47,504 bases of DNA from Fusobacteriota bacterium (GCA_026387965.1 JAPLKR010000116.1:1-47504), one strand, 5' to 3'. Counted from the stretch's first letter, positions 8,666 to 18,764 are shown. The notes: generated by a model from the letters alone, not told the origin. Translations and numbers: made by a program.

Positions 8666-9709
8666 ATGATTATAGCGATAATCGTTTTAGTGATAATATT
8701 AGCCCTCCTTTGGTGGGCGCATGGTGAGGGAGTGCCTGTCTTTTTATACCACGAAGTCAGGAAAGATTCGGGTACACACCCGCTACTCTTAGAGAGTGAA
8801 ATGTCTTATTTGGCCTCTAAAAAGGCGAAAAGTTTCAACTTCACCACAGCAAAAAATTATATTGATATGCATGGGAAGTTGCCAAGAAATAGCGTGATTA
8901 TTACCCTTGATGATGGCTATGAGGACAACTATTCTAAAGCGTACCCTATATTTAAAAAACATAACATTTCAGCTACGATATTTGTTAATTCCGGATTCGT
9001 GGGTAAGAAGGCGGAATTTTTAACCTATGAACAGATGCGCGAGATGCACCCCCTCATCGATGTTCAAACCCACACAAGATACCACAACAAAAACTTTTCA
9101 AGTTTAAAATTGATTGGGGTGATTGGTATATTTGGTGAACTTAAGAATGGAGTAGATGATATTTATGGTATTTCACGAGAAGTGGGATTTCCAATACTTG
9201 AGTATGGGGGTGAGATAACACATAGAAAGTTAAGTATCTCGAGTGCGTTCTTCATCCAATTTAAAAAATATTTTGATGAAAATTTATCTGATTTAACAGA
9301 AAAAGAGATCCTTGAAAGAGGACAAGGTTTTGTTAATGAAAGAGCTGATGACATTTGTATTGAGAGTGATGAGATGTGGAAAAAGAGAGTTGCGGAAGCG
9401 TATTTATGCAATAGAAGAGATCTAGAAAAGGGAAGTGGACAACAAATAGAGCACTTAGCGTGGCCTTGGGGGTATTATAATAAAAAAACACATCAATGGT
9501 TAAAAGAGTCTGGAGTAGTTGGTTTTGCAACCTGTATACGTGGCACAAATTCTCGAAAACTCAATTTTGAATGGATTAGAAGAAATAGTATCCAAAATGC
9601 CAATATGAAGAAGTTTAAATTTCGTTATTTTATCTGTAAAAACCTCATATTGGGTTGGATTTATGAGAAGCTTTCTACAAAAAATGCGAAGTGGGAGATA
9701 AAAGAGTAG
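8666..9709 (+). CDS. Membrane-anchored polysaccharide deacetylase (CE4) 2
   Basis: This is a 347-residue paralogue of the preceding deacetylase with the same plan. It has a membrane helix at residues 2-18, GVPVFLYHE, TLDDGY (80-85), HTRYH (136-140) and a late AWPWG motif. Both metal-binding histidines and the Asp pair are intact, so it should be active. The first motif has Leu in place of Phe. The region between the metal site and AWPWG differs strongly from copy 1, which suggests the two act on different sugars or linkages. An AAGGGG site sits before ATG 8666. Confidence 0.85.
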   Translation: MIIAIIVLVIILALLWWAHGEGVPVFLYHEVRKDSGTHPLLLESEMSYLASKKAKSFNFTTAKNYIDMHGKLPRNSVIITLDDGYEDNYSKAYPIFKKHNISATIFVNSGFVGKKAEFLTYEQMREMHPLIDVQTHTRYHNKNFSSLKLIGVIGIFGELKNGVDDIYGISREVGFPILEYGGEITHRKLSISSAFFIQFKKYFDENLSDLTEKEILERGQGFVNERADDICIESDEMWKKRVAEAYLCNRRDLEKGSGQQIEHLAWPWGYYNKKTHQWLKESGVVGFATCIRGTNSRKLNFEWIRRNSIQNANMKKFKFRYFICKNLILGWIYEKLSTKNAKWEIKE

Positions 9710-9866
9710 AAGAGGAAAATTCAATTCAATGGAAGAAGTTATTTTGCCACTGATTAAGCGGATTTTACAAATTATAAATTCAAAAGATTAACCTTGGACC
9801 CTATAGGCACGGGGTGTGAAGGAGATAAACAAGAAAGAAGGGTAGAGGATGAAAGAGGAAATAGTG

Positions 9867-11297
9867 ATGCGCGCGGAAGAGAGGAACAGTAAAATGATAT
9901 TTTCAAAATGGACTTGGTTATTTTTAATCATTTCATTTTTATGTCTCATTACCTTTTCTAGTGGGTTGAGTTTTGTTTTTTGCATCCCCTTGATTATAAG
10001 CGTTGCTATTAACTCTAAAGTTCATTGGTCAAATATATGTGAAGTGGTAGGTATTTTTGGCGCTTATCTTTTTGTCTTTTCTATTGCCATTGGTCAGCTA
10101 GGGTGGATATTTAAGGCTGAATGGTGTATGATGATGGCTTTGATTATTGGTGTGATTTTTTTCGGACGACAGCTGAATTGGGGCAATAGAAAGCTTACGC
10201 TATATTTTGTTTTTTTATGTGTAGTTATTAGCATCAGTACACTCTTAGCCCATTATAATGGGACAGGGAACTTTAAATATTTGTTTCAACTAAATATAAC
10301 TCTTTTTGTGCCTTGGATGATGATACAGTATATCAATTCTAAAATAAAATTTCGCTGGGCACTCTTTATAGTTTCAATTTCAGTTATTCTTTTTTTAGGA
10401 AGCGTATGGAAAGAGTTTTTAATTATGATGGTATCAAATCATAGTCACCATCTGTTTGAGCCTATTTCATATTTGTTAGGTATGAATTTGATTACCCTTG
10501 AGACAGCAACGTTTTCTACAATGATTTTTATCGTTTTCTTCTTACTTTTATGGCGAAGTAAAGATAAAAAAGTTCAACTTGGGTGGTCGATATGTACGCT
10601 ACTGGCTTTAGGAGTGATGGTGCTGTCAAGTGAGAGAATTACCTTTGTAAGTGGGCTTATTGGTGTGATATTGGTCTTGTTGTTTTACTTCGATTTACGA
10701 AAGACCTTAAAATTTATCGGAATAATAGTGGTGTGTCTGATAATACTGTTTGCATTTCATGGTAAAGTACATACACTTTCAAAATACACCAGTAGAATTT
10801 CAACAATCACTTCAATGAATAATTCTTCAAACGATGGGAGATTCGTCATGTGGCAAGCGGGTATATTGAGTGTTAAGGCACATCCGATTTATGGTGTCGG
10901 CTATTGGAATGTATATGATATGATTCGTAGTTATATTATTCGAAATCCAGATAATCCGATTATCAAAAAAAATACCTGGGCTTTTAATCAAGAAATACCT
11001 GGGAGACCTTGGATACATGTACATAACACGTATTTAGAGATGTTTGTCACCACGGGAATTTTTGGTATTTTATACTTCATCTTATTTTTAGGTATTGTAC
11101 CGGTATATCTCTATAAACTGTTTCGACGTGATGGAAAAAATCTTTTGCTAGTAGGATTAACACTTCTTTTTATCGCTTATTATATTGCTGGGTTAACAGA
11201 TGAGGTATTTATGGTGTGGCCTCTTTTAAAAGATAGTTATTTATTGCTGCTTTTTGCGGTGATGTATATAGACAGAGTAGGAAAAAGAGAGGAATAA
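9867..11297 (+). CDS. O-antigen ligase family protein (WaaL/Wzy_C)
   Basis: The product is about 476 residues with roughly a dozen hydrophobic helices. A large periplasmic loop near residues 300-395 contains GRFVMWQAG..HPIYGVGYWN and IHVHNTYLEMFVTTG. The R..W..G and H-N-x-Y motifs are the Wzy_C signature of O-antigen ligases, which join undecaprenyl-linked polysaccharide to lipid A-core. I prefer ATG 9867 (AGAGG 8 nt upstream) over the in-frame ATG at 9849. Since the window also encodes an ABC exporter and no Wzx or Wzy, ligase is favoured over polymerase. Confidence 0.85.
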   Translation: MRAEERNSKMIFSKWTWLFLIISFLCLITFSSGLSFVFCIPLIISVAINSKVHWSNICEVVGIFGAYLFVFSIAIGQLGWIFKAEWCMMMALIIGVIFFGRQLNWGNRKLTLYFVFLCVVISISTLLAHYNGTGNFKYLFQLNITLFVPWMMIQYINSKIKFRWALFIVSISVILFLGSVWKEFLIMMVSNHSHHLFEPISYLLGMNLITLETATFSTMIFIVFFLLLWRSKDKKVQLGWSICTLLALGVMVLSSERITFVSGLIGVILVLLFYFDLRKTLKFIGIIVVCLIILFAFHGKVHTLSKYTSRISTITSMNNSSNDGRFVMWQAGILSVKAHPIYGVGYWNVYDMIRSYIIRNPDNPIIKKNTWAFNQEIPGRPWIHVHNTYLEMFVTTGIFGILYFILFLGIVPVYLYKLFRRDGKNLLLVGLTLLFIAYYIAGLTDEVFMVWPLLKDSYLLLLFAVMYIDRVGKREE

Positions 11298-11301
11298 TGA
11301 G

Positions 11302-12420
11302 ATGAAAAATCAGTATAAATCTTTTTTTCATAAATGGAAAGAGCAGAAAAAAGAGAGAAAACTTGAAAAACTATGCATGGAATATGATGTGAAAAAGGTT
11401 CAAGTGGATGTGGAGACAGTTTTAAAAAATATCAAGTCGATACTTTTTTTGCGTGATGACAATAAGATTGGTGATATGGTCATTAGCACCTATATGTACC
11501 ATGAGATTAAAAAGCAAGCACCTTATATTTGCATTGATGTATTAGCAGGAACGAATAGTTGCAAAGTGTTAGAGGGAAGCCCCGATGTGAATAACGTGCA
11601 TATCGTTGATTATAAAGATGAGACAGGTAAAGAGAGCTTGATAAAGGAGCTTAAAGCCAATAATTATGATATCGTTGTTGATTTTGCTGATGTGATGAGT
11701 ATGAGAACCCTTGAAATCATTTCTAAAATTGAAGCAAAGGTTAATGTGGGTTTTTGTCGAGGAGAGTATAAGCTTTTTGATGTATCTTTTACCGAAAAGG
11801 AGTTGGATGTACACATTACTGAGCGATATTCTCAGTTTATTGAGTATATTGGACTTTCTAAAAGTAATGTTATTGAATACCATTATTATGGTAAAGAGGT
11901 TTACGATTTAACACTTTTTGAAAAAGGTAAAAAGAGTATTGTTATAAACCTTTTTGGCGCAAGTAAACATAGAACTTTTTCGGGTAAGTCAGCGGTAAAT
12001 TTAATGAAGCTATTGTTAGAAAAAAACAATGTGAGCATCATTGTTTTAACGCCAAAAAAATATCAAGATTTTGTAGATAAAATTATCAGAAAAGTATCGA
12101 ACGGCGATGTTAAAGCCGTGCTTACTACGGAGATAACGGATGTTTTTGGAATTATTAAGAGAGCGGATGTAGTGATATCTCCAGATACTTCGATTGTTCA
12201 CATTGCCAATCTTTATAAAAAGCCATTAGTAGCATTATACCGCCAAAGTTGTGCAGCAAAGTGTTGGGGGCCGATTTATAAACACGATAAAATTTTAATA
12301 GCCCCAGGAAAAACAGATGATATTAATGCTATTTCGATGAGGGATGTGGTGTTTGCCACAGATGACTTCGAGATGCATGGTCGCGCAACAAACTTAGCTA
12401 CTACGAATAAAAGTATATAA
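11302..12420 (+). CDS. GT9 heptosyltransferase family protein (2)
   Basis: A 372-residue GT9 member with a lysine-rich N-terminal extension of about 45 residues before FLRDDNKIGDMVISTYMY. The donor-domain motif is SPDTSIVHIANLYKKPLVALY, with Asp and the canonical HIA. It begins 4 bases after the ligase stop and is the last gene of the first core operon. It probably transfers a heptose or related sugar to the core. The C-terminal 30 residues are low in conservation. Confidence 0.83.
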   Translation: MKNQYKSFFHKWKEQKKERKLEKLCMEYDVKKVQVDVETVLKNIKSILFLRDDNKIGDMVISTYMYHEIKKQAPYICIDVLAGTNSCKVLEGSPDVNNVHIVDYKDETGKESLIKELKANNYDIVVDFADVMSMRTLEIISKIEAKVNVGFCRGEYKLFDVSFTEKELDVHITERYSQFIEYIGLSKSNVIEYHYYGKEVYDLTLFEKGKKSIVINLFGASKHRTFSGKSAVNLMKLLLEKNNVSIIVLTPKKYQDFVDKIIRKVSNGDVKAVLTTEITDVFGIIKRADVVISPDTSIVHIANLYKKPLVALYRQSCAAKCWGPIYKHDKILIAPGKTDDINAISMRDVVFATDDFEMHGRATNLATTNKSI

Positions 12421-12644
12421 AAACATATATGAGCGATAGTTTGTAAATCAATAAAAAATGAATAACATCACTTGTATATCAAGAATATCTCAGGAAACTT
12501 CTGAAAAGAAATTGATTTGATAGAAGATTTAGTGATAATAATCGTGCTTTTAATAGAGAGAGATGTATCATCTTCAAAATATTGAAATGTCTATGATTCA
12601 TAGTGACTGCATGAGTGAAATGACTTGAAAGGAAGTATACCGAG

Positions 12645-13742
12645 ATGGGGAAACCTAAATTATTAAAAGCTGGGTATTGGAAAGAGCAATTATACCAGAA
12701 TTCTTTTAAGAAATTTGAAAGAAACAGAAATGAAATAGTTGAAACGCACTCGAGTGATATTTTAGTCGTTGTTGGTGGAGGACTTGGTGATACCATCATG
12801 CAGCTGCCTGTAGTCTTAGAGCTTATGAAGAATTATAAGCAGGGTAAAGTCTATGTGACTATGCAGCCGCGTTTTACCCCACATTATCATAAGATGGGAA
12901 TTGAGACACTTGATTATACGTTAAGTAATAATATGATAAAAAGAATTAAAGTAAATAAAGTTTTTTTGGAAAAAGTATATAAGAAAACATTTAAGTATGC
13001 GCTTCATTTGGGTGGGCATTCAGACTTTCTGAGAATTATTAATTTAGATAAATTTATTAGCGCTGAACGCTGGATTGGTTCAGGAGCTCCACTCATTGAT
13101 TTAAGTGAGGAGCTACAAAAGAAAACAGTGCAAATCGATGAAAAAAGTATATTAGGGGATTTTAGAAAGTATTTGTTTGAAGTATTTCAAGATGAAAAAT
13201 ACTTATCTGATTTTCAATTTACTATTGAGTGGCCAGAAAAGGAAGAAAACAGTCAAGAAAAATATGTTGTTATTGGGGTGGGGTCATCGGACAGAACTCA
13301 TATACTTGAAGTGAGTAAATTGAGCGAATTTTTGAATATTTTACTTGAGAGAGTTCCGAAGTATCAAGTCTTACTGCTTGGCGCGGGTGAAGAACAAGAA
13401 AAATATGCCGATAGAGTTCTTGAGGCGTTGCAGAATAAAAATGTTGTAAATCTCGTCAATAAGTCTTCACTTTTGAATACGTTTAGATTAATTAATGGAG
13501 CTGAATTTTTCATTGGAATGGATTCAGGACTTTATAACATTGCGGCTATTATCGGGAGGCCAACAATTGGATTTTTTTCACAAGAGTCTAAGTATGAGCA
13601 TAAAGAGCTGAGCAGTGTGCGAACTCTTATAGGCAATGAGGGAGAATCAGAAGAAAAATATGAGTATGGAATAACTCGCTTAAATAGTATTAGTTGTGAT
13701 CAATTTATTAAAAGCTGTAAAGAATTGAATATATTCAAATAA
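12645..13742 (+). CDS. GT9-related glycosyltransferase (3)
   Basis: A 365-residue GT-B protein of the GT9 type. The acceptor-side motif reads VVVGGGLGDTIMQLPVV, and the donor-side motif is GMDSGLYNIAAIIGRPTIGFF. The usual HIA triplet is replaced by YNIA, as in the two relatives at 13755 and 16117. AAGGAAG precedes the start. A 224-base gap without a clear gene separates it from the previous operon, so a new transcript may begin there. The donor sugar is unknown. Confidence 0.78.
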   Translation: MGKPKLLKAGYWKEQLYQNSFKKFERNRNEIVETHSSDILVVVGGGLGDTIMQLPVVLELMKNYKQGKVYVTMQPRFTPHYHKMGIETLDYTLSNNMIKRIKVNKVFLEKVYKKTFKYALHLGGHSDFLRIINLDKFISAERWIGSGAPLIDLSEELQKKTVQIDEKSILGDFRKYLFEVFQDEKYLSDFQFTIEWPEKEENSQEKYVVIGVGSSDRTHILEVSKLSEFLNILLERVPKYQVLLLGAGEEQEKYADRVLEALQNKNVVNLVNKSSLLNTFRLINGAEFFIGMDSGLYNIAAIIGRPTIGFFSQESKYEHKELSSVRTLIGNEGESEEKYEYGITRLNSISCDQFIKSCKELNIFK

Positions 13743-13754
13743 AGGCGGCGAATT

Positions 13755-14813
13755 ATGTCGAGACCAAAGTGGTTAAAAAGCAGTTTCGTAAAAAACAAAT
13801 TATATGAACTATTTTTGATGGATTATTATATAAAAGCAAAGAATATTAAAAAAGCTGATTCGAATGCAATTTTGATTGTTTTAGGTGGAGGACTTGGAGA
13901 TACGTTAGTCCATTATCCCGCTGTAAAATATATAATCGCTCATTATACATGCGGTAAAGTTTTGGTTGCAACAGAAGATAAGTGGATAAGTCACTATGAG
14001 GTTCTTAACTTAAAAACAGTTTTCTATACCTATACCAATAATTTATTTAAAAGATTAAGTATAAATAGGAAATTTTTTAAAGAAGTAAATCGCTTTAAGC
14101 CACAGCGCGTGATCTATTTCCATGCTTACAAGCAGCTTCATAAGTTTATTGGATGTGAAAGTGCGATTGCAGGAGGGTATATTTCAAAAAATGAGATAGA
14201 TAAAAAAACGCGATATTTCAAGCAAGATAAACTGGTGCTGGATTTGATGTATGAATACCTTTTTGAGCTTTTTAATCGAAAGAATATTGTTATTGATTTT
14301 TCGATACATTGGCCTTATAGGAATAAAGAATATTCTAATATTATTTGTTTTGGAGTGGGAGCGGCAGGTGCTCATAAAATGATGGAAGTAGAAAAGAGTG
14401 TTGAGATTATAAAGTATCTTAGCAAACACTTTCCCGATAAAATTATTATATTAATGGGTTCAGGTGAAAGGCAAGAAAGATATGCTAATCGAATTCTTGA
14501 GATGATAGATAATGATAGCGTGAAGTCGACCATAAATGCGTTTTCAATTGTTGAAAGTTTTACAGTTATCAACAGTTGTTACATTTATTTTGGGCCAGAC
14601 TCGGCACTCTATAATGCGGCGGCATTATTTGGCAGACCGACGGTGGTATTTTTTCCTTATGAAAAACAGCCTTTTGAGCATGCACTTCCTAATGTCGCAC
14701 ATGTTAAAGGCGATGGGAATATTACTCACGAGAAGTTTGAATTCGGCACAAAACTATTAAATAGTATTACGATAGAAGATATTGAAAATAAGTTGATAGA
14801 ATTGAAATTGTAG
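13755..14813 (+). CDS. GT9-related glycosyltransferase (4)
   Basis: The 352-residue product is clearly a tandem paralogue of the previous gene. Both start SRPKWLKSS.. / GKPKLLKAG.. and share LGGGLGDTLVHYPAV and GPDSALYNAAALFGRPTVVFFP. The distance between the two genes is 12 bases, with AAGGCGG as ribosome site, so they form one operon. The HIA motif is again changed, to YNAA. Duplicate enzymes of this kind usually add successive residues, but that is inference. Confidence 0.78.
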   Translation: MSRPKWLKSSFVKNKLYELFLMDYYIKAKNIKKADSNAILIVLGGGLGDTLVHYPAVKYIIAHYTCGKVLVATEDKWISHYEVLNLKTVFYTYTNNLFKRLSINRKFFKEVNRFKPQRVIYFHAYKQLHKFIGCESAIAGGYISKNEIDKKTRYFKQDKLVLDLMYEYLFELFNRKNIVIDFSIHWPYRNKEYSNIICFGVGAAGAHKMMEVEKSVEIIKYLSKHFPDKIIILMGSGERQERYANRILEMIDNDSVKSTINAFSIVESFTVINSCYIYFGPDSALYNAAALFGRPTVVFFPYEKQPFEHALPNVAHVKGDGNITHEKFEFGTKLLNSITIEDIENKLIELKL

Positions 14814-14843
14814 TTGAAGAAAAAGTATGTAAATGAGGAATAA

Positions 14844-16028
14844 ATGGAAAATAAGAAAAAAGTGATTTTCTCAAGCGGCAGTCTTAGAATGGGCGGGCTA
14901 GAACGTGTATTGATAGAGGTGTTGCAAAATATTGATAAAAAGAGTATGCAAATTCAATTGGTTATTAATGATAATGCAGGAGATGAAAATATTTTTAAAA
15001 AAGATATCCCTAGCGAGATACCTATTCATTTTTTGATTGACCAAGAGTATTTTGAATTCGGAGAAAAACTGAAGTATAGTAAAAAAAATTTTTTTGATAA
15101 AATAAAATATAATAGTTATCTCTCTGAAAGTCGAAATAAAAGTGAAAGAGCTTTTTTAAAGTATATGAAAGATCATCAAGAAGTAGAAGTAATAGTGGAT
15201 TTTGATGGTGGTCTTTCAAGGTATATAGAAAAAATAAATGGTGTTAAAAAGATATTGTGGCTTCATAACTCGCCTTCTAAACTTTTGAAAAAATCTTCAA
15301 AAATCAGACGATTTGGAAAAAGACTGAAAAAGTATGATAGGATAGTTGCAATATGCGACGATATGAAAAATGAAGTTATTGAATTATTTCCACATTTAAA
15401 GGAGAGAGTCATCCGCATATACAATCCATTTAATTTTGAAAGAATCAGAAAATTAGCCGAGGATGATAGTTCTTTGAACACTGAAGAAAAAGGCTTAATA
15501 GAACACGAGTATTGTTTGGCTGTATCACGACTAGATACGGTTCAAAAGGATTACGACACGTTGCTTAAAGCGTTTTCTGAATTTAAGAAAAATTCAAAGA
15601 GTCATTTGAAACTTTATATCTGTGGAGATGGCCCATCAAGAGCTGAAATCGAAAAGATGATAGAAGAGTTGAAATTAGCGCAAGAAGTAATTTTGTTAGG
15701 TCAACAGAAAAATCCTTATATATGGATGAAACAGTGTCAGTTTTTTGTACACTCCTCAAAATATGAGGGGTTACCGACAGTATTAATTGAGGCGATGGTT
15801 CTTGGAAAAACCGTTATATCTTCGAATTGCCCGACAGGACCAAGAGAAATACTGGATAATGGAAATATGGGGTATTTATTTGATGTAGGCGGAATTGAAG
15901 TATTGGCGCGCATATTTTTTGAACTCGAAAATGGAAAACATTCATCAGATGAAATTTTGAAGTATATCAATAAATTTTCCACAAGATATATTATGCTAGA
16001 ATATCAAGAGTTAGTAAAACGCATATAA
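14844..16028 (+). CDS. GT4 glycosyltransferase (2)
   Basis: A 394-residue retaining GT-B enzyme. The N-terminal loop SSGSLRMGGLERVLIEVL binds the acceptor or lipid side. The C-terminal half holds LAVSRLDTVQKDYDTLLKAF, YICGDGPSRAEIE and the EX7E motif in YEGLPTVLIEAMVLGKTVISS, followed by GPREIL. Its sequence resembles enzymes that add N-acetylgalactosamine or glucose to surface glycans, but the donor cannot be fixed. It sits between GT9-type genes with GAGGA in front of the start. Confidence 0.87.
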   Translation: MENKKKVIFSSGSLRMGGLERVLIEVLQNIDKKSMQIQLVINDNAGDENIFKKDIPSEIPIHFLIDQEYFEFGEKLKYSKKNFFDKIKYNSYLSESRNKSERAFLKYMKDHQEVEVIVDFDGGLSRYIEKINGVKKILWLHNSPSKLLKKSSKIRRFGKRLKKYDRIVAICDDMKNEVIELFPHLKERVIRIYNPFNFERIRKLAEDDSSLNTEEKGLIEHEYCLAVSRLDTVQKDYDTLLKAFSEFKKNSKSHLKLYICGDGPSRAEIEKMIEELKLAQEVILLGQQKNPYIWMKQCQFFVHSSKYEGLPTVLIEAMVLGKTVISSNCPTGPREILDNGNMGYLFDVGGIEVLARIFFELENGKHSSDEILKYINKFSTRYIMLEYQELVKRI

Positions 16029-16116
16029 TATTTAATTTAAATTTGATCAAGCAATTTAAACATAATAGATATCTTTTAAAGTTGTACTTAAAGATTGTAA
16101 TGAGTAAGTTGGAGGC

Positions 16117-17205
16117 ATGAGTTTGAAGACGAGTGAGATAAAAAGATGGGTTAAATATTTCAAAGTGAAACAAAGAAGTAATAAGTATGAAAACAAAAGT
16201 AGCAATAGAGTTTTATTAACGATGACAGATGGTTTAGGCGACCTGGTTTCGAGATGGACTTTAATGGAGAAAATTATTAAAGTAGAACAGAAGCAAGGCA
16301 ATGAAGTATATATATTAATTAAAGAACGAGTCGGAGAAATCTATAGTTTTTTTGATACCAACAATACTGTAGTTCTATTTGATAGAATAGAAAATGAAAA
16401 AAATAGCAACAAATTGGTTGAAGAGTTAAATGAGTTGAATTCACTTGGGTTTAATAAGATTTATTATTTGGAATTTGGTGGAAACAATAGGTTTTTAAGA
16501 CTTATTCAGGCTAAAGAAAAAATTGCTTTTTTTAATTATTCACACAAACAGATGAATATTGGTATTACAAGGTTAGTAAATGTTTTTCCTAAAAAAAACA
16601 TTTACTTTGATGTTCAAAATTATTATTATGAATTATTTAAAGAGTGTATAAGTATTGAAGAGTTAAGCGCTCCGCTCTTTAAATCCGCCAATATAGAGTT
16701 GAATGATAAGCTTAAAATTTCAATTGGTGTAGGTGCAAATTATATTGGTAGAATGGCTAGTCCAGAAAAACTTTTGAAAATTATCGAGAAAATTTATGTG
16801 ACATATCCAAACATTGAAATCACTCTAATTGGGAAAGGTCAGTTTGAACAGGACTATGCAAAGAGAATTATGAATAATATTGACAAAAATATTAATATTG
16901 AAGATAGAGTTAGCTTATTAGATACTAAAAGTATTATAGGCACATTATTGACAACTGATATATATATTGGATATGATTCTGGAATATATAATTTGGCATT
17001 TAGATTAGGAGTTTTCTGTATTTGTTTGGCGGGAGGAATGCATGATAGGTATGAACACGATACCATTTCAAAACGTGTAATAGTAATAAAAGGTAAAGAT
17101 AAAGTTAGTCACAAGAAAAATCCATATCATCCATTTCATGCACTATTAGAGGAAGTTGATGAATCATTGATAGTTGAAGCTATAAATATGTTGTTAAGAG
17201 AGTAG
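16117..17205 (+). CDS. GT9-related glycosyltransferase (5)
   Basis: The third member of the divergent GT9 group, 362 residues. It has LLTMTDGLGDLVSRWTLMEKI at the N terminus and IGYDSGIYNLAFRLGVFCICL in the donor domain, so the HIA triplet is replaced by YNLA. A strong GGAGG lies 2 nt before ATG 16117. Upstream, TTGATC near 16043 could be part of a weak promoter. Its composition is more AT-rich than the neighbouring GT9 genes. Confidence 0.74.
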   Translation: MSLKTSEIKRWVKYFKVKQRSNKYENKSSNRVLLTMTDGLGDLVSRWTLMEKIIKVEQKQGNEVYILIKERVGEIYSFFDTNNTVVLFDRIENEKNSNKLVEELNELNSLGFNKIYYLEFGGNNRFLRLIQAKEKIAFFNYSHKQMNIGITRLVNVFPKKNIYFDVQNYYYELFKECISIEELSAPLFKSANIELNDKLKISIGVGANYIGRMASPEKLLKIIEKIYVTYPNIEITLIGKGQFEQDYAKRIMNNIDKNINIEDRVSLLDTKSIIGTLLTTDIYIGYDSGIYNLAFRLGVFCICLAGGMHDRYEHDTISKRVIVIKGKDKVSHKKNPYHPFHALLEEVDESLIVEAINMLLRE

Positions 17206-17224
17206 TGAAGTTTTGGGAGGATAG

Positions 17225-18634
17225 ATGAAAGGAAAATTTCGTGAAATATTAAGGGATAAACTAATAATATCCTTTGTTTTATTAGCTCTAATTTTTGGGG
17301 TAGTTTGGATTTTTCTTGTACCTCCTTTACAAGCTGCAGATGAAGATACGCATTTTTATAGTGCGGTGGCAATAGCTCACGGGGAGTTTGTTCCTGAAAA
17401 GATTAACAATTTATTTGTTTCGAAAATTCCTAAAGGAGTTGGGAATCTTGAGAATGCTTATTTTCCTATGGAAGGAAACATCGAACTGAAAACAAAGGAT
17501 GTCAGTGTTACAAATGAAGAATTAAGCGAGACACAAAGAGTGAATATAAATTTCAGAACAATAACAGCAATACCAATTGATTATGTTCCACAATCGTTAG
17601 GTATATTTGTTGCTTCACTTTTTACTCAATCAGCTTGGATATGGTCGATTTTTGGACGATTATTTGATTTAGGGGTATTTATTATTGTTGGAACAATCGC
17701 TTTGAGGCGAACCCCCATACTAAAACGAACCCTGTTTTTGATTTTATTGATGCCGATGACATTAGCACAAGCAGCTTCATGTTCTTATGATGTTACTGTT
17801 ATAAGCTGTTCAGTGTTAGCATTTTCGTATCTTTCTTCATTTTTAAATGGGAAAAAAATAGCGAAAAAGGATTATTATCTATTTTCTATCTTAGGAATAT
17901 TCCTTTTGAATTTAAAAATAATATATTTTCCATTTCTTTTGATTCCGCTTTTTTTATCAAAAAAAGTTATTGGTACTTTTAAAGCTAGAGTAATTTATTT
18001 ATTAATTTTAGTGTTTCCAGCTTATATTGTTCAAAAAATGTGGACAAAGATTATTGAAAGTGTTCCAAATAAAATATTAACCACAGGAAAAGTTACTAAT
18101 TACATTATTAATGTGGTCACAGTTCCAAGTTCCCCCTATACACAACATGAGCGCTTGATATACTTAATACTTCATCCTGAAGCGTTTATTTCAATAGTGT
18201 TTTATACTATAAGACATGAATTTAGCTATTATATTGTTGGATTTGTGGGCAATTTAGGATTTATGGATACGCCTTTATGTATTACAGAAGTTAAGATATT
18301 TTTGATTATATTATTGGTTGTAGCTGTTAGTGAACAAAATATTCTTGGAAAAAAAGTGTGGATTTTATTTATGGCAGCAGTAGTGTCAATTTTTTTATTA
18401 TTTTGGGGATTTGCATCAATATTTGTCGCAAATCTTACCATAAAAGATATTTTTTTTGAAGGGATACAAGGAAGATATTTTATTCCAATTGCACCATTTT
18501 TATTTGCACCATTAAGTTTAATAAAGTATAAGTTGCCAATAAGTTCTAAAAAATCGGATTATTTTTGTATAATTATTTCTTTATTAATGTTGCTCTATGC
18601 TACAGCAGTTATAATTGAAAGATTTTACATCTAA
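17225..18634 (+). CDS. DUF2142 membrane protein
   Basis: A 469-residue protein with about 11-12 predicted membrane helices. The first periplasmic loop begins PPLQAADEDTHFYSAVAIAHGEFVP, the diagnostic P-P-x-Q-x-x-D-E-x-x-H-F motif of DUF2142. These proteins resemble GT-C polyprenyl-phosphate-sugar transferases, with acidic residues on the outer face. The GT2/DUF2304 pair that follows would make and move the polyprenyl-linked donor. Together they could add a side-branch sugar to LPS on the periplasmic side (inference). Confidence 0.78.
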   Translation: MKGKFREILRDKLIISFVLLALIFGVVWIFLVPPLQAADEDTHFYSAVAIAHGEFVPEKINNLFVSKIPKGVGNLENAYFPMEGNIELKTKDVSVTNEELSETQRVNINFRTITAIPIDYVPQSLGIFVASLFTQSAWIWSIFGRLFDLGVFIIVGTIALRRTPILKRTLFLILLMPMTLAQAASCSYDVTVISCSVLAFSYLSSFLNGKKIAKKDYYLFSILGIFLLNLKIIYFPFLLIPLFLSKKVIGTFKARVIYLLILVFPAYIVQKMWTKIIESVPNKILTTGKVTNYIINVVTVPSSPYTQHERLIYLILHPEAFISIVFYTIRHEFSYYIVGFVGNLGFMDTPLCITEVKIFLIILLVVAVSEQNILGKKVWILFMAAVVSIFLLFWGFASIFVANLTIKDIFFEGIQGRYFIPIAPFLFAPLSLIKYKLPISSKKSDYFCIIISLLMLLYATAVIIERFYI

Positions 18635-18662
18635 AATCAAACTATATTGTGGACAAATTTTC

Positions 18663-18691
18663 TTGATTAAAGTTCGTCAAAGTGGTATAAT
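18663..18691 (+). promoter_or_regulatory. Promoter for the GT2-DUF2304 module
   Basis: TTGATT at 18663-18668 and a perfect TATAAT at 18686-18691 are separated by 17 bp. The promoter starts about 30 bases after the DUF2142 stop codon and would start transcription near 18698. Confidence 0.75.
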
Positions 18692-18764
18692 GAATTGTTT
18701 TAGAATCATTAATATTACGGATATGGGAGGTTCGCTTAGAAGTATTGGCGAACAGTTGAAGAAA

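Noticed and set aside
9755-9830. Degenerate LR copy before the O-antigen ligase
   Set aside because: GGATTTTAC, AAAAGATTAACC and TATAGGCACGGGG recall the LR leader in order, but similarity is too low to separate from chance by eye.
9867-11297. Wzy O-antigen polymerase instead of ligase
   Set aside because: Both share the fold, but there is no Wzx flippase or Wzz in the window and export is by Wzm/Wzt, which needs a ligase and no Wzy.
18615-18764. N-terminal extension of the DPM1-like GT2
   Set aside because: It overlaps the DUF2142 end and the promoter at 18663-18691, and family members begin at the residue encoded by 18765.
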